From contig NSIV01000007.1 in the NCBI GenBank assembly GCA_002633085.1, positions 1 through 64,000 of the forward strand: DNA of 64,000 bases. The letters run 5' to 3'. Both the position numbers and the translations under genes were made by a program. This DNA comes from Curvibacter sp. PD_MW3 (lineage in GTDB: Bacteria; Pseudomonadota; Gammaproteobacteria; Burkholderiales; Burkholderiaceae_C). Shown piece after piece: positions 43,574 through 52,999 of this stretch. The notes under the pieces are model-generated. The model was given only the letters and a program-made list of their open reading frames with translations. It was not told the origin of the DNA and did no database searches. Every line of letters begins with the position of its first letter. Position 1 is the stretch's first letter.

Positions 43574-44710
43574 ATGGCACTCATCTACTACATCACCCAG
43601 GTCCAGTTTGATTTCGGCGCCGTCAAGCTGCTCAAACAGGAGTGCGAGCGCGTCGGCATCAGCCGCCCGCTGATCGTGACCGACGCCGGCGTGCGCGCCG
43701 CGGGCCTGCTGCAAAAGGCACTCGACGCCCTGCCCGGCATGAACGCCGCCGTGTTCGACCAGACCCCGTCCAACCCGACCGAAGCTGCCGTGCGTGCGGC
43801 GGTCGAGGTCTACCAGGCCAACCGTTGCGATGGCCTGATTGCGCTGGGCGGTGGCAGCTCGATCGACTGCGCCAAGGGCGTGGCGATTGCCGCCACGCAT
43901 GAAGGACCGCTCAAGACCTACGCCACCATTGAAGGCGGCTCACCGAAGATCAGCGAACGCGTGGCGCCGCTGATCGCCGTGCCGACCACCGCCGGTACCG
44001 GCAGCGAGGTGGCACGCGGTGCCATCCTCATCGTCGACGACGGCCGCAAGCTGGGCTTCCACTCCTGGCACCTGGTGCCCAAGACCGCCATCTGCGATCC
44101 CGAACTGACGCTGGGCCTGCCCCCGAAGCTGACCGCCGCCACCGGCATGGACGCCATTGCCCACTGCATGGAGACCTTCATGGCCGCGCCCTTCAACCCG
44201 CCGGCCGATGGCATTGCGCTGGACGGGCTGCAACGGGCTTGGGCCCATATCGAACGCGCGACCAAGGACGGCAGCGACCGCGAGGCGCGCCTGAACCTGA
44301 TGAGCGCCTCCATGCAGGGCGCCATGGCGTTCCAGAAGGGGCTGGGCTGCGTGCACTCCCTGAGCCACAGCTTGGGTGGCGTCGATCCGCGCCTGCACCA
44401 CGGTACGCTCAACGCCATGTTCCTGCCGGCGGTGATCGCCTTCAATGCTGGCGCCGAATCGGTGCAGAAGGAAAACCGACTGCTGCGCATGGCGCAGGCC
44501 ATGAACCTCGATTCCGCAGGCGACATCGGCGACGCGATCAAGGACATGAACGCCCGCCTCGGCCTGCCCAGCGGCTTGCGCGATATGGGGGTGACGGAGA
44601 GTCTGTTCGACAAGGTCATTGCCGGCGCCCTGGCCGACCATTGCCACAAGACAAACCCGCGTCTGGCCAGCGAGGCCGACTACCGCGAGATGCTGCAGCA
44701 AGCCATGTGA
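43574..44710 (+). CDS. Iron-containing alcohol dehydrogenase
   Basis: 378 residues. Group III Fe-ADH: NAD-binding GLIALGGGSSIDCAKGVAIA, then VPTTAGTGSEVARGAIL; metal ligands in ATGMDAIAHCMETFMA (Asp, His), LGCVHSLSHSLGG and HHGTLNAMFLP. Such enzymes oxidise alcohols or reduce aldehydes or maleylacetate. Good ribosome site (GAGGAG) before ATG. Nothing nearby identifies the substrate. Confidence 0.92.
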   Translation: MALIYYITQVQFDFGAVKLLKQECERVGISRPLIVTDAGVRAAGLLQKALDALPGMNAAVFDQTPSNPTEAAVRAAVEVYQANRCDGLIALGGGSSIDCAKGVAIAATHEGPLKTYATIEGGSPKISERVAPLIAVPTTAGTGSEVARGAILIVDDGRKLGFHSWHLVPKTAICDPELTLGLPPKLTAATGMDAIAHCMETFMAAPFNPPADGIALDGLQRAWAHIERATKDGSDREARLNLMSASMQGAMAFQKGLGCVHSLSHSLGGVDPRLHHGTLNAMFLPAVIAFNAGAESVQKENRLLRMAQAMNLDSAGDIGDAIKDMNARLGLPSGLRDMGVTESLFDKVIAGALADHCHKTNPRLASEADYREMLQQAM

Positions 44711-44750
44711 TCCAGACCGCGCCCCGCTGTCGGCAGGGCGCGGACATGGC

Positions 44751-44912
44751 TTATTTCAGCAGGCAGTGCTTGGCGTAATCGGTCGCCTCGTTGACCGTCC
44801 AGTCGCCCTTGGGCTTTTCCTGCATGTTGGTGCACCACTGTTTGCTGCCAACCTCGGGCGCGCAGGCGGCCAGGAGGGTGATGGCAATCAAACTTGTCAG
44901 CAGGGATTTCAT
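44751..44912 (-). CDS. Small DUF3012-type lipoprotein
   Basis: 53 residues: MKSLLTSLIAITLLAACAPE is a lipoprotein signal with lipobox LAAC (Cys17), followed by VGSKQWCTNMQEKPKGDWTV and NEATDYAKHCLLK, the pattern of the DUF3012 family. Function unknown. It was found by direct reading since it is short. It lies between the alcohol dehydrogenase and the patatin-like gene. Confidence 0.85.
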   Translation of the reverse strand: MKSLLTSLIAITLLAACAPEVGSKQWCTNMQEKPKGDWTVNEATDYAKHCLLK

Positions 44913-44931
44913 GGGTAGTTCCTCGTTCACA

Positions 44932-46059
44932 TCACAAAGTCTGCACCTGCCCCAGGTCCGGCTTGGCCAGCCAGGCCTGAAACTCGTCCGCCAGCTGGCG
45001 GCTCATCTGCACCGCGGTGCCCCAGGCCTTGACGCGGCCGGCCAGGTCGTTGCCGTAGTGCGTGAAGTCATTGCGATCGGGCAGCTTGCCGTTGGGCAGG
45101 GTCTTGATCCATTCCGGGTCGGGCGCCAGCAGCACCATGGTGTCCAGATGGTGCGTGGCCTGGTGGCGCCATTTCAGGCCTTTGTCGAGCCAGCCCGGCA
45201 CCACGGCCTGCTGGAAATGCGGGTAAAGCACCAGGCCTTTTGAGGCGCCAGCCCTTTCATCATCTGCGCCAGATGCTTTCAAATTGATAGCGTTTGGTGC
45301 TGCCGCGTAATTGAGATGCAGGTGGTAATCGGTGATGCCGCCATCCCAGTAGGCGCCGGGCGGGGCACCGTCAATATGTTGCACCGCGCGCAACACGAAG
45401 GGAATGGAGCAACTGGCCTGCAAGGCCGGCATGAAGTTGGCTTCGCTCAAGGCGACCCGGCGCGTGCGGTAGTCGCCGGTGGCGAATGGCAACTCGGCAC
45501 CCGGCGTGGAAAACACCACGCGCTCCAGCCAGGCCCCCATGGCCTTGCGGTGAACCGTGTTGGTGAGAAAGGCGCCGAGATAACCCAGCGGTGTGCGCAG
45601 GGCATGCTCCTGCCCCAGCAGATGACGGCCCCGCGAGGTCAGCATGTGCAGACGGTAGCGCGGGTGGCTCAGTACCTCAGAGACTCGCCCGCCATAAAAA
45701 GCCTGCAGGTTGGCGCCGAAACGCTCGCTGATGAGTTCAGCCGGTGGGCGCTTCTGCCCTGGCTGCAATTCGTAGTGCTGCCGGATGTAATCGTGTTCCA
45801 GCCGCTCGAAGGCCGCCACCGGGTTGTTCAGACAGGCCGTGGCCATGCGCCAGGCACCGATCGAGGCGCCCACCAGATCAACGGTGTGTGTTGTCGGCGC
45901 CAGCCAGTCGCCAAAGATGAAACGGTCGAGCGCGCCCAGGATCAGGCCCTTGGGCCCGCCGGCTGCCGCCGGAATGGTGACCACATCGCGGGCCTGCAGG
46001 CCCCCCTGTTCCAGATGGCGCCGCGCCTGCGGGCCAGCATAGATGCGAAGCGCTTTCAT
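44932..46059 (-). CDS. Patatin-like phospholipase family protein
   Basis: 375 residues. Glycine-rich oxyanion site (PAAAGGPKGLILGALDRFIF), nucleophile elbow VDLVGASIGAWRMATACLNN and the Asp of the dyad in AYWDGGITDYHL. Likely a lipid acyl hydrolase. About residues 257-274 (INLKASGADDERAGASKG) are encoded by a short interspersed repeat. Start ATG 46059 (MKALRIYAG) preferred over an upstream TTG. Confidence 0.87.
   Translation of the reverse strand: MKALRIYAGPQARRHLEQGGLQARDVVTIPAAAGGPKGLILGALDRFIFGDWLAPTTHTVDLVGASIGAWRMATACLNNPVAAFERLEHDYIRQHYELQPGQKRPPAELISERFGANLQAFYGGRVSEVLSHPRYRLHMLTSRGRHLLGQEHALRTPLGYLGAFLTNTVHRKAMGAWLERVVFSTPGAELPFATGDYRTRRVALSEANFMPALQASCSIPFVLRAVQHIDGAPPGAYWDGGITDYHLHLNYAAAPNAINLKASGADDERAGASKGLVLYPHFQQAVVPGWLDKGLKWRHQATHHLDTMVLLAPDPEWIKTLPNGKLPDRNDFTHYGNDLAGRVKAWGTAVQMSRQLADEFQAWLAKPDLGQVQTL
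45237..45291 (-). repeat. Short interspersed repeat inside the patatin-like gene
   Basis: Minus strand: gctatcaatttgaaagcatc, then tggcgcagatgatgaaaggg, ctggcgcctcaaaag. Same skeleton as the nadB copy (gctatca, aagc, aagggc(t/c)gg, ctcaaa). It keeps the frame open and codes for about 18 residues. Confidence 0.65.
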
Positions 46060-46103
46060 GGGATCGATCAATAAGGCGAAGGAGTTTCAGCCGCGCGCTG
46101 AGC

Positions 46104-46910
46104 TCAAGAATAGGCCGACCAGTCGAATGGGTCCTGCTGCAGCACCATGTCAATGTCCAGTCCCAGCACCTCCCCCACTTCACCGGGGAAGGACACGGCC
46201 ATAGCCCGCTCGCTGAGGTTGGCCTCGCGGGCCCGGGCGCGCCAGGTGGCCAGGTGGATGACGCCGGCCAGTGGCTCGTAGACGTGGTTCTCGAACGGCG
46301 CGTACTGGTGTTCCAGCGCGTCGACGATCGGTTGCGGAAACTGTCGGCGCCGGGCATACGCGGCCCCGACCTGGGCATAGCTGTAGCCGAACTGCTTGAA
46401 CTCGGCGCGGGCGCGCTTGATATCCAGCGGCGGCACCTCTTTGTCCAACGCTGCGATGTCACCCGCCATGCCGACATGCATCACCAGCTCGCCCACGGCG
46501 TGAATCAGGCCGCAGGTGAAAGCGGCGCCCTGGTTCTGCCGCACCACGCCGGCCAGGGAGCGCGAGAGCTTGGCCACATTCAGGCTGTAGGCCCAGAACT
46601 GCTGCAGGTTGATGCCCGGCACCGCCTTGAGCGATGCCGCGGTGGCGGCTTCCGCTGCCATGGCCCGGATATGGGACAGGCCCAGAATGGCCAGGGCCTC
46701 TGGCACGCTGTTGACCTTGCCCGGGAGCTTGAAAAACGGCGTATTGGCCGCCTGCAGCAGGCGCGTGGTGAGCGCCGGATCGGCACTGATGAGCTGGGAC
46801 ACCTTGCGCAGGTCGGGCTCCTCGCGGTCAAGCTCCCCCAGCAGCAAGGCAATGACTTTCGGAATGCTGGGCAGGACGATGGGCTGCGCCAACAGGGCGC
46901 TCAGCTCCAT
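46104..46910 (-). CDS. HDOD-domain protein
   Basis: 268 residues. HDOD domain (about 10-210): LPSIPKVIALLLGELDREEP, QLISADPALTTRLLQAANTP FF, SVPEALAILGLSHIRAMAAE. HDOD proteins are HD-like signalling domains without the metal-binding HD pair, found in chemotaxis and c-di-GMP systems. No attached output domain here. Downstream is the patatin-like gene; upstream is tex. Confidence 0.9.
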   Translation of the reverse strand: MELSALLAQPIVLPSIPKVIALLLGELDREEPDLRKVSQLISADPALTTRLLQAANTPFFKLPGKVNSVPEALAILGLSHIRAMAAEAATAASLKAVPGINLQQFWAYSLNVAKLSRSLAGVVRQNQGAAFTCGLIHAVGELVMHVGMAGDIAALDKEVPPLDIKRARAEFKQFGYSYAQVGAAYARRRQFPQPIVDALEHQYAPFENHVYEPLAGVIHLATWRARAREANLSERAMAVSFPGEVGEVLGLDIDMVLQQDPFDWSAYS

Positions 46911-46988
46911 GACGATCTCCGGTGATTGTTCCTGCCCATGCGCTGATTATGGCGTGCCCGACTGTCGGCGCCCTGACAGTTAGCCCCC

Positions 46989-49316
46989 TCAGCGTTTGAG
47001 CTTGGCAAAGGCGGACGCCATGGCCGACTGCGGCGCCGGTTCGTTGAAGCGGCGCGGCTGCTGGCCGCGCCCGGCCCCTTCGAAACGGTTTTCGCGCGGA
47101 CCATCGCGTCGCGCCGGTGCCGCATCGAGCTTCATGGTCAGGCTGATGCGCTTGCGCGCCACATCCACCTCCAGCACCTTGACCTTGACGATGTCGCCGG
47201 TCTTGACCACCTCGCGCGCGTCGGTGACGAACTTGTTGCTCAACTGGCTCACGTGCACCAGACCGTCCTGGTGCACGCCCAGGTCAACAAAGGCGCCGAA
47301 CTGGGCCACGTTGCTGACCGTGCCTTCGAGCACCATGTCTTCACGCAGGTCCTTGATGTCATCCACGCCGTCGTTAAAGCGTGCCACCTTGAAGTCCGGA
47401 CGCGGATCGCGGCCCGGCTTCTCCAGTTCGCCCAGGATGTCCTTGACGGTGATAACGCCGAACTTTTCGTTGGCGAACAGTTCGGGCTTGAGCGTCTTGA
47501 GCATGTCGGCTCGGCCCATCAGCTCAGCCACGGGTTTGCCGGTCTTGGCCATGATCTGCTCCACCACCGGGTAGGTTTCCGGGTGCACGCCGGTCATGTC
47601 CAGCGGGTTGTCGCCATCACGGATGCGCAGGAAGCCGGCACTCTGCTCAAAGGTTTTGGCGCCCAGGCCGGTGACCTTGAGCAGGTCTTGCCGGTTGTGG
47701 AAAGCGCCGTTCGCCTCGCGCCAACGCACCACCGCCTTGGCCACGCCGGCCGACAGGCCGGAGACACGCGACAGCAGCGGCACGCTGGCGGTGTTGAGGT
47801 CGACGCCGACCGAGTTCACGCAGTCCTCCACCACAGCGTCCAGCGTGCGCGCCAGTTCGCTCTGGTTCACGTCGTGCTGGTACTGGCCGACACCGATCGA
47901 TTTGGGATCGATCTTCACCAGCTCAGCCAACGGGTCCTGCAGCCGCCGTGCGATGCTGGCCGCGCCGCGCAGGCTCACGTCCACGTCCGGCATTTCTTGA
48001 GAAGCGAATTCGCTGGCGGAATAGACCGAGGCGCCCGCCTCGCTGACCACCACCTTCTCGATCTGCTTGTCCACCTTGGCCGCCAGCTTGACCAGGTCGG
48101 CCGCCAGCTTGTCAGTCTCCCGGCTGGCGGTGCCATTGCCGATGGCAATCAGGTTCACGCCATGCTTCTCGACCAGGCGCGCCAGTGTGTGCAGCGAGCC
48201 TTCCCAGTCGCGCTTGGGCTCATGCGGGTAGACGGTGGCGGTGTCGACCAGTTTGCCGGTGGCATCGACCACGGCCACCTTGACGCCGGTGCGGATGCCC
48301 GGGTCCAGGCCCATCACGACACGCGGACCGGCAGGCGCGGCCAGCAGCAGGTCGCGCAGGTTGTCGGCGAAGACCTTGATGGCCACTTTCTCGGCGTCTT
48401 CACGCAGGCGGGCAAACAGGTCGCGTTCGGTGGAGAGGCTGAGCTTGACGCGCCAGGTCCAGGCCACGCACTTGCGCAACAGGTCGTCGGCGGGCCGGCC
48501 CTGGTGGCTCCAGCCCAGGCGCAGGGCGATCTTGCCCTCGGCCAGTGACGGCTTGCCGGGCTCCGGTTCCACAGGCAATACCAGCTTGGCATCCAGAATA
48601 TCCTGTGCCCGGCCGCGAAATACGGCCAGGGCACGGTGCGAGGGCACGCGGCCGATCGGCTCGTCATAGTCGAAATAGTCGCGAAACTTGGCCACGTCCG
48701 CGTTGTTTTCGTCCTTGCCGTCCATCAGTCGGCTCTTGAACAGGCCTTCGCTCCACAGCCATTCGCGCAAACCCTGCACCAGTGCGGCATCTTCGGCCCA
48801 GCGCTCGGACAGGATGTCGCGCACACCGTCAAGCACCGCGGCCACGGTGGTGAAATCATCGCCGGCTTCGGTCTTTTGCGGCAGCACGAAGGCCTGTGCT
48901 TCGGCCGCGGGGTCCAGCGCCGGATTGGCAAACAGCTTGTCCGCCAAGGGCTCGATGCCGGCTTCGCGCGCGATCTGTCCTTTGGTGCGGCGCTTGGGCT
49001 TGAAAGGCAGGTACAGGTCTTCCAGTTCCTGCTTGGTGGTGGCCGCATGCAGCGCGGCCTGCAATTCGGGGGTGAGCTTGCCCTGCTCTTCAATGCTCTT
49101 GAGGATGGCGTCGCGCCGTTCGGTCAGTTCGCGCAGATAACCCAGGCGGTATTCGAGTTCACGCAACTGCGTGTCGTCCAGCCCTTCAGTGGCTTCCTTG
49201 CGGTAACGGGCGATAAAGGGGACGGTGGCACCTCCGTCGAGCAAGGCCACGGCGGCCGCGACCTGTCTGTCCAGTACCCGGAGTTCCTGCGCGATTTGCG
49301 CGATGATTTTCTGCAT
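46989..49316 (-). CDS. tex: Tex-family RNA-binding transcription accessory protein
   Basis: 775 residues, matching the family. N-terminal Tex HTH-like part (AVALLDGGATVPFIARYRKE), YqgF/RuvC-like domain (VVMGLDPGIRTGVKVAVVDA), helix-hairpin-helix region (VDLNTASVPLLSRVSGLSAG), and C-terminal S1 domain (LEGTVSNVAQFGAFVDLGVH). The basic tail after the S1 domain (RDGPRENRFEGAGRGQQPRR) likely helps RNA binding. Conserved in bacteria; role in transcription and stress. Confidence 0.96.
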   Translation of the reverse strand: MQKIIAQIAQELRVLDRQVAAAVALLDGGATVPFIARYRKEATEGLDDTQLRELEYRLGYLRELTERRDAILKSIEEQGKLTPELQAALHAATTKQELEDLYLPFKPKRRTKGQIAREAGIEPLADKLFANPALDPAAEAQAFVLPQKTEAGDDFTTVAAVLDGVRDILSERWAEDAALVQGLREWLWSEGLFKSRLMDGKDENNADVAKFRDYFDYDEPIGRVPSHRALAVFRGRAQDILDAKLVLPVEPEPGKPSLAEGKIALRLGWSHQGRPADDLLRKCVAWTWRVKLSLSTERDLFARLREDAEKVAIKVFADNLRDLLLAAPAGPRVVMGLDPGIRTGVKVAVVDATGKLVDTATVYPHEPKRDWEGSLHTLARLVEKHGVNLIAIGNGTASRETDKLAADLVKLAAKVDKQIEKVVVSEAGASVYSASEFASQEMPDVDVSLRGAASIARRLQDPLAELVKIDPKSIGVGQYQHDVNQSELARTLDAVVEDCVNSVGVDLNTASVPLLSRVSGLSAGVAKAVVRWREANGAFHNRQDLLKVTGLGAKTFEQSAGFLRIRDGDNPLDMTGVHPETYPVVEQIMAKTGKPVAELMGRADMLKTLKPELFANEKFGVITVKDILGELEKPGRDPRPDFKVARFNDGVDDIKDLREDMVLEGTVSNVAQFGAFVDLGVHQDGLVHVSQLSNKFVTDAREVVKTGDIVKVKVLEVDVARKRISLTMKLDAAPARRDGPRENRFEGAGRGQQPRRFNEPAPQSAMASAFAKLKR

Positions 49317-49439
49317 GGCTCTGCGAACCGCCGGTCAATGCCGGCCCTTCAAAACGAAACGAAGTTCGCGAGTGTGCCACAGAGCGGCGCGGTCGTTTTC
49401 AGAGCCGACGCCCCAAAAAAGGTAAGAAACAGCAACCGC

Positions 49440-50294
49440 CTATTGCCAGACGCGCTCGTCATCTTGGCGCCGTCCCGCCTGCCGCCTGTCCACGCCGCTC
49501 CACTGCTGCCGGCGGTCAGCGCCAAGCGCACGGCTGCGCCGGTCGCCGGCCTCGGCATGGAGCTGCAGCTCCAGAATCATCGCCGTTTGCTGGTTCGTTC
49601 GGCCGTGGCCTCTCGGGGCAAATCGAAACGGAGCAAAACCCTCCTCCCCTGTTGCGGCTACGTCGCTTGCGCGGGTGCGGCGGCTGTCGCACCGCTGCGA
49701 TGACCCGTAGGACGCCACGGCAGCGATCCAGGCCTGGTCCGCTCGCTGAATGATTTGCGCCAGAGCCGGTTCGCCCTGCTCCATGAAAAAATGATGGTAC
49801 CCCGCGATGTCGTCCTCCCGTGCCCGCCGCAAGCGGTGGTTCTCGCGCGGACACAGGCGCGCACTCCAAGCTCTGAAATTCATGCCCGCCAGTGCCTGGG
49901 GGGAACGGCTGTCATTGAGCAGCAGTGGCTTGCAGATGTTCTGGATGAAGGCCTGATAGGCATGGTCAAAACTGCGCTGCACGAGCTCGGTCGCCCGGGC
50001 TGGGTCGCCCAGTTCGGCGGCCAGCTGGCGATAGGTTGACAGCATCAGGGCACACATGCCCAAAACCGTGGACGACGCTGTATCCGGACACGTGGAGCAA
50101 CGCGCATCAAACAGCACCTGTGCCGCCTGACAGACCTGTGACAGGCGTCGATGGGCCTCTAGGTCATGCTCCTGCGCCAGCTCAGCGCCCAGATGGCGCA
50201 CAAAGCTGGCCGCCCAGGCATTCGCGGTTGAACTCCGAAACGACAGTTTGGCCGCGGCAAGCGCGGGCCACTCTTCCAGGGCAAACGTGCTCAT
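49440..50294 (-). CDS. Unrecognised protein, faintly ATC-hydrolase-like
   Basis: 284 residues, cytoplasmic, no membrane helices. I do not recognise it firmly. The middle part (ALMLSTYRQLAAELGDPARA, and DIAGYHHFFMEQGEPALAQI ahead of QRADQAWI) recalls the L-2-amino-thiazoline-4-carboxylic acid hydrolase-like family, but several expected cysteines differ. The C-terminus is basic and repetitive (RRSRALGADRRQQWSGVDRR), like PilZ-adjacent linkers. Start ATG 50294 has an AGAGGA ribosome site; a TTG lies two codons upstream. Confidence 0.7.
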   Translation of the reverse strand: MSTFALEEWPALAAAKLSFRSSTANAWAASFVRHLGAELAQEHDLEAHRRLSQVCQAAQVLFDARCSTCPDTASSTVLGMCALMLSTYRQLAAELGDPARATELVQRSFDHAYQAFIQNICKPLLLNDSRSPQALAGMNFRAWSARLCPRENHRLRRAREDDIAGYHHFFMEQGEPALAQIIQRADQAWIAAVASYGSSQRCDSRRTRASDVAATGEEGFAPFRFAPRGHGRTNQQTAMILELQLHAEAGDRRSRALGADRRQQWSGVDRRQAGRRQDDERVWQ

Positions 50295-50417
50295 GTGCAA
50301 TCCTCTCTGTGGCTGTGTGCACCCGAACGGCTGTCACAGTCTTTTACACATTTCAAATCACGTCGTGGGCCCTGTCAATACCGTCCGTCCCATCCCCCCC
50401 GAGGAGACCGCGCACCG

Positions 50418-51323
50418 TCAGGCTGATCGCAAGGCGCGGCGCAAATCTTCGCCCAGCTCCGGCTTATGTGCAAACGGGTCGGTCGGGTTGCGCGCCTGCA
50501 TGATGTCTTCCAACCGCGTCTGCACCGAGCCGATGGCTTTGGGGTGGCTGTAGATATAGAACTGGTTGGCGGCAATGGCATCGAAGACTTTTTGCGCCAC
50601 CTCGGCCGCCGTCACCTTGCCGGAACTCACCGCCTTGTCACTCATGGCCTGACCGATGAGCTGGCTGCGTGTCGGCTTGGCGGCCGGCAACTCGCCTGGG
50701 CGGTTGCGCTCGCTCTGGTTGATGCCCGTGGGCACAAAGTACGGGCACAGCACCGAGGCACCGACCTGCTCGGTCACCAGCGCCAGGTCCTGGTACAGGG
50801 TCTCGCTCAGGCTCACCACCGCGTGTTTGCTCACGTTGTAGACCCCCATATTGGGTGCGTTGAGCAGCCCGGCCATGCTGGCGGTGTTGACGATGTGTCC
50901 CCGGTAGGCCGGGTCTTTCTTCGCCGCTTCGAGCATCATGGGTGTGAACAGGCGCACGCCGTGGATCACGCCCCAGAGGTTGACGCCCAGCACCCAATGC
51001 CAGTCCTGCACCGAGTTTTCCCAGACCAGGCCGCCAGCGCCAACGCCGGCATTGTTGAAAACGAAATGGGGTGCACCAAAACGCTCCTGCACGCGGCGCG
51101 CCAGATGCTCCATTTGCGCCGCATCCGACACATCGACCTGTAGCGCCAGCACTTCGGCGCCAGCGGCCGTCAGTTCGGCGGCAGCCTTGTTCAGTGCATC
51201 CTGCTGCACATCCGCCAGCACCAGCTTCATGCCGCGTTGCGCGCCGATGCGAGCGCATTCCAGACCGAAGCCGGAACCAGCACCGGTCAGCACCGCCACT
51301 TTGTTTTTGAAGTCTGTGATCAT
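50418..51323 (-). CDS. Short-chain dehydrogenase/reductase
   Basis: 301 residues. Cofactor motif AVLTGAGSGFGLECARIGAQ, NNAG in HFVFNNAGVGAGG, catalytic Ser-Tyr-Lys in NTASMAGLLNAPNMGVYNVS with K two residues on. C-terminal 60 residues (HPKAIGSVQTRLEDIMQARN) are longer than minimal SDRs. Last gene of the lipid-degradation cluster; probable hydroxyacyl or alcohol oxidation. Confidence 0.88.
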   Translation of the reverse strand: MITDFKNKVAVLTGAGSGFGLECARIGAQRGMKLVLADVQQDALNKAAAELTAAGAEVLALQVDVSDAAQMEHLARRVQERFGAPHFVFNNAGVGAGGLVWENSVQDWHWVLGVNLWGVIHGVRLFTPMMLEAAKKDPAYRGHIVNTASMAGLLNAPNMGVYNVSKHAVVSLSETLYQDLALVTEQVGASVLCPYFVPTGINQSERNRPGELPAAKPTRSQLIGQAMSDKAVSSGKVTAAEVAQKVFDAIAANQFYIYSHPKAIGSVQTRLEDIMQARNPTDPFAHKPELGEDLRRALRSA

Positions 51324-51341
51324 TCCTGTCTTTCCTCGTTG

Positions 51342-52985
51342 TTATGCGGGCAAGGCCCGCTGCAAGATCGCATCAAACGCCGTTCCCGCCCCCAGGCTGC
51401 CAAAGGTATGGCCCCAGTTGCCGGCCAGGCGCGAATCGCAGAAGGCGGCAAACACCTCGGCCGGCGCGCTTTGTGCCAGCAGCGCGGCCTGCACCGCCAG
51501 CGCCACGTCCTGTGCCAGCCGGCGCGCCTCCATTTCACTGGCCATGGCTTCCACCCGGTGCGGCAGGCTTTGCGCCAACCGGTCCAGCGCCGGGTGCATG
51601 CCACGCGCCGGCACCAGCTCCTGCTCCAGCGCGCTGGCAATATCGCCCTTGCGCAGGGCGCGCAGCAGGTCCAGCGCCATGATGTTGCCGGCGCCCTCCC
51701 AGATCGAGTTCACCGGCATTTCGCGGTAGATGCGCGCCATCACGCCCTCGCCGCCCTCCTCCACATAGCCGTTGCCGCCCAGGCACTCCATTGCCTCTTG
51801 GGCAAAGTAGCTGCCGCGCTTGCAGATCCAGAACTTGGCGATTGGCGTCAGCAGACGTGCCATAAGCTGCTCATGCGCCTGATTTTGGTGGTCAAATGCA
51901 CGTGCAAGCCTTATGGATAATGCGCAAGCCGCTTCACTTTCGATAGCAAGGTCGGCCAGCACATTGCGCATCAGGTCGTGTTCGACCAGGCGTTTGCCGA
52001 AGGCCTGACGCTGGCGTGTGTGGTGCAAGGCCAGGGCCAACGCCTGGCGCATCAGTCCGCTGCTGCCCAGCGCGCAGTCCAGCCGCGTCATGGTGCCCAT
52101 CTCCAGGATCTGCGGCACACCGCGCCCTTCCTCGCCCACCAGCCAGGCGGTGGCCTGCACGAACTCCACCTCGGAGCTGGCATTGGCCTTGTTGCCCAGC
52201 TTGTCCTTCAGACGCTGGATGTACAGGGCATTGAGCGAGCCGTCCGGCAGCACCCGCGGCAAAAAGAAACAGCTCAAGCCGGCCGGTGCCTGCGCCAGCA
52301 CCAGAAAGGCGTCACACATCGGCGCCGAGAAAAACCACTTGTGCCCTGTGAGCCGGTAGCGCTGGCCCCAGGCATCGCTGCCGTCCGGCACGGCCTGCGT
52401 CGTGTTGACTCGCACGTCCGAGCCGCCCTGCTTCTCGGTCATGCCCATGCCCATGGTCACACCCAGCTTCTGGCTGTACGGCTTGAGTACCGGGTCATAG
52501 GCGCGGCTGGTCAGGCGCGGCCCCCATTCCGCATAGATCGCCTCGTTGCGCCGCAGCGCCGGCGTCGCCGCGTAGGTCATGGAGATCGGGCACAGGATGG
52601 AGGGCTCCAGCTCGGTGAAGAGCATGAAGCCGGTCGCGCGCAGCATATGGGGCAAACCGCTCTGGCCGGCCCAGGGCGTGCCATGCAAGCCAGCCTCGGT
52701 AGCGGCCGTCATCAGCGCGTGGTAGCTCGGGTGGAACTCCACCTGATCGATGCGCCGGCCAAAGCGGTCATGGCTGTGCAGCTGCGGCGTGTGCACATTG
52801 GCCAGCCGCGCATGGGTCTGCATCTCCGCCGTTCCCAGCTTGGCGCCAAGCACGTGCAGCGCGGCCGTGTCCAGCTGCGGGGCGTTGAACTTCAGCGCAT
52901 CCTTCAGCGGCGGGTTGGTCTCGAACAGGTTGTAGCCGACCAGGGGCGCCGGCTGGTTGTAGACCTCGTGCGTGATCACACTCAT
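51342..52985 (-). CDS. aidB: AidB-like acyl-CoA dehydrogenase
   Basis: 547 residues. Very like E. coli AidB along its length: THEVYNQPAPLVGYNLFETN start, MGMGMTEKQGGSDVRVNTTQ, HKWFFSAPMCDAFLVLAQAP, RLKDKLGNKANASSEVEFVQ, and YREMPVNSIWEGAGNIMALD. AidB is a flavoprotein linked to DNA alkylation defence; here its place among lipid-oxidation genes suggests it may be an acyl-CoA dehydrogenase of that pathway. A stretch encoding AIESEAACALSIRLARAFDH has codon use like the short interspersed repeats. Confidence 0.92.
   Translation of the reverse strand: MSVITHEVYNQPAPLVGYNLFETNPPLKDALKFNAPQLDTAALHVLGAKLGTAEMQTHARLANVHTPQLHSHDRFGRRIDQVEFHPSYHALMTAATEAGLHGTPWAGQSGLPHMLRATGFMLFTELEPSILCPISMTYAATPALRRNEAIYAEWGPRLTSRAYDPVLKPYSQKLGVTMGMGMTEKQGGSDVRVNTTQAVPDGSDAWGQRYRLTGHKWFFSAPMCDAFLVLAQAPAGLSCFFLPRVLPDGSLNALYIQRLKDKLGNKANASSEVEFVQATAWLVGEEGRGVPQILEMGTMTRLDCALGSSGLMRQALALALHHTRQRQAFGKRLVEHDLMRNVLADLAIESEAACALSIRLARAFDHQNQAHEQLMARLLTPIAKFWICKRGSYFAQEAMECLGGNGYVEEGGEGVMARIYREMPVNSIWEGAGNIMALDLLRALRKGDIASALEQELVPARGMHPALDRLAQSLPHRVEAMASEMEARRLAQDVALAVQAALLAQSAPAEVFAAFCDSRLAGNWGHTFGSLGAGTAFDAILQRALPA
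51885..51947 (-). repeat. Repeat-like segment inside aidB
   Basis: Minus strand: gctatcgaaagtgaagcggc, ttgcgcattatccataaggc, ttgcacgtgcatttgaccac. It matches the nadB repeat skeleton (gctatc, gaagc, tccataagg). Unlike in nadB, the encoded residues align with normal AidB sequence without an insertion, so it may be overwritten sequence or chance likeness. Confidence 0.4.
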
Positions 52986-52999
52986 GTCGATCTCCTGTC

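Noticed and set aside
47253-48548. 431-residue plus-strand frame within tex
   Set aside because: Antisense shadow of tex.
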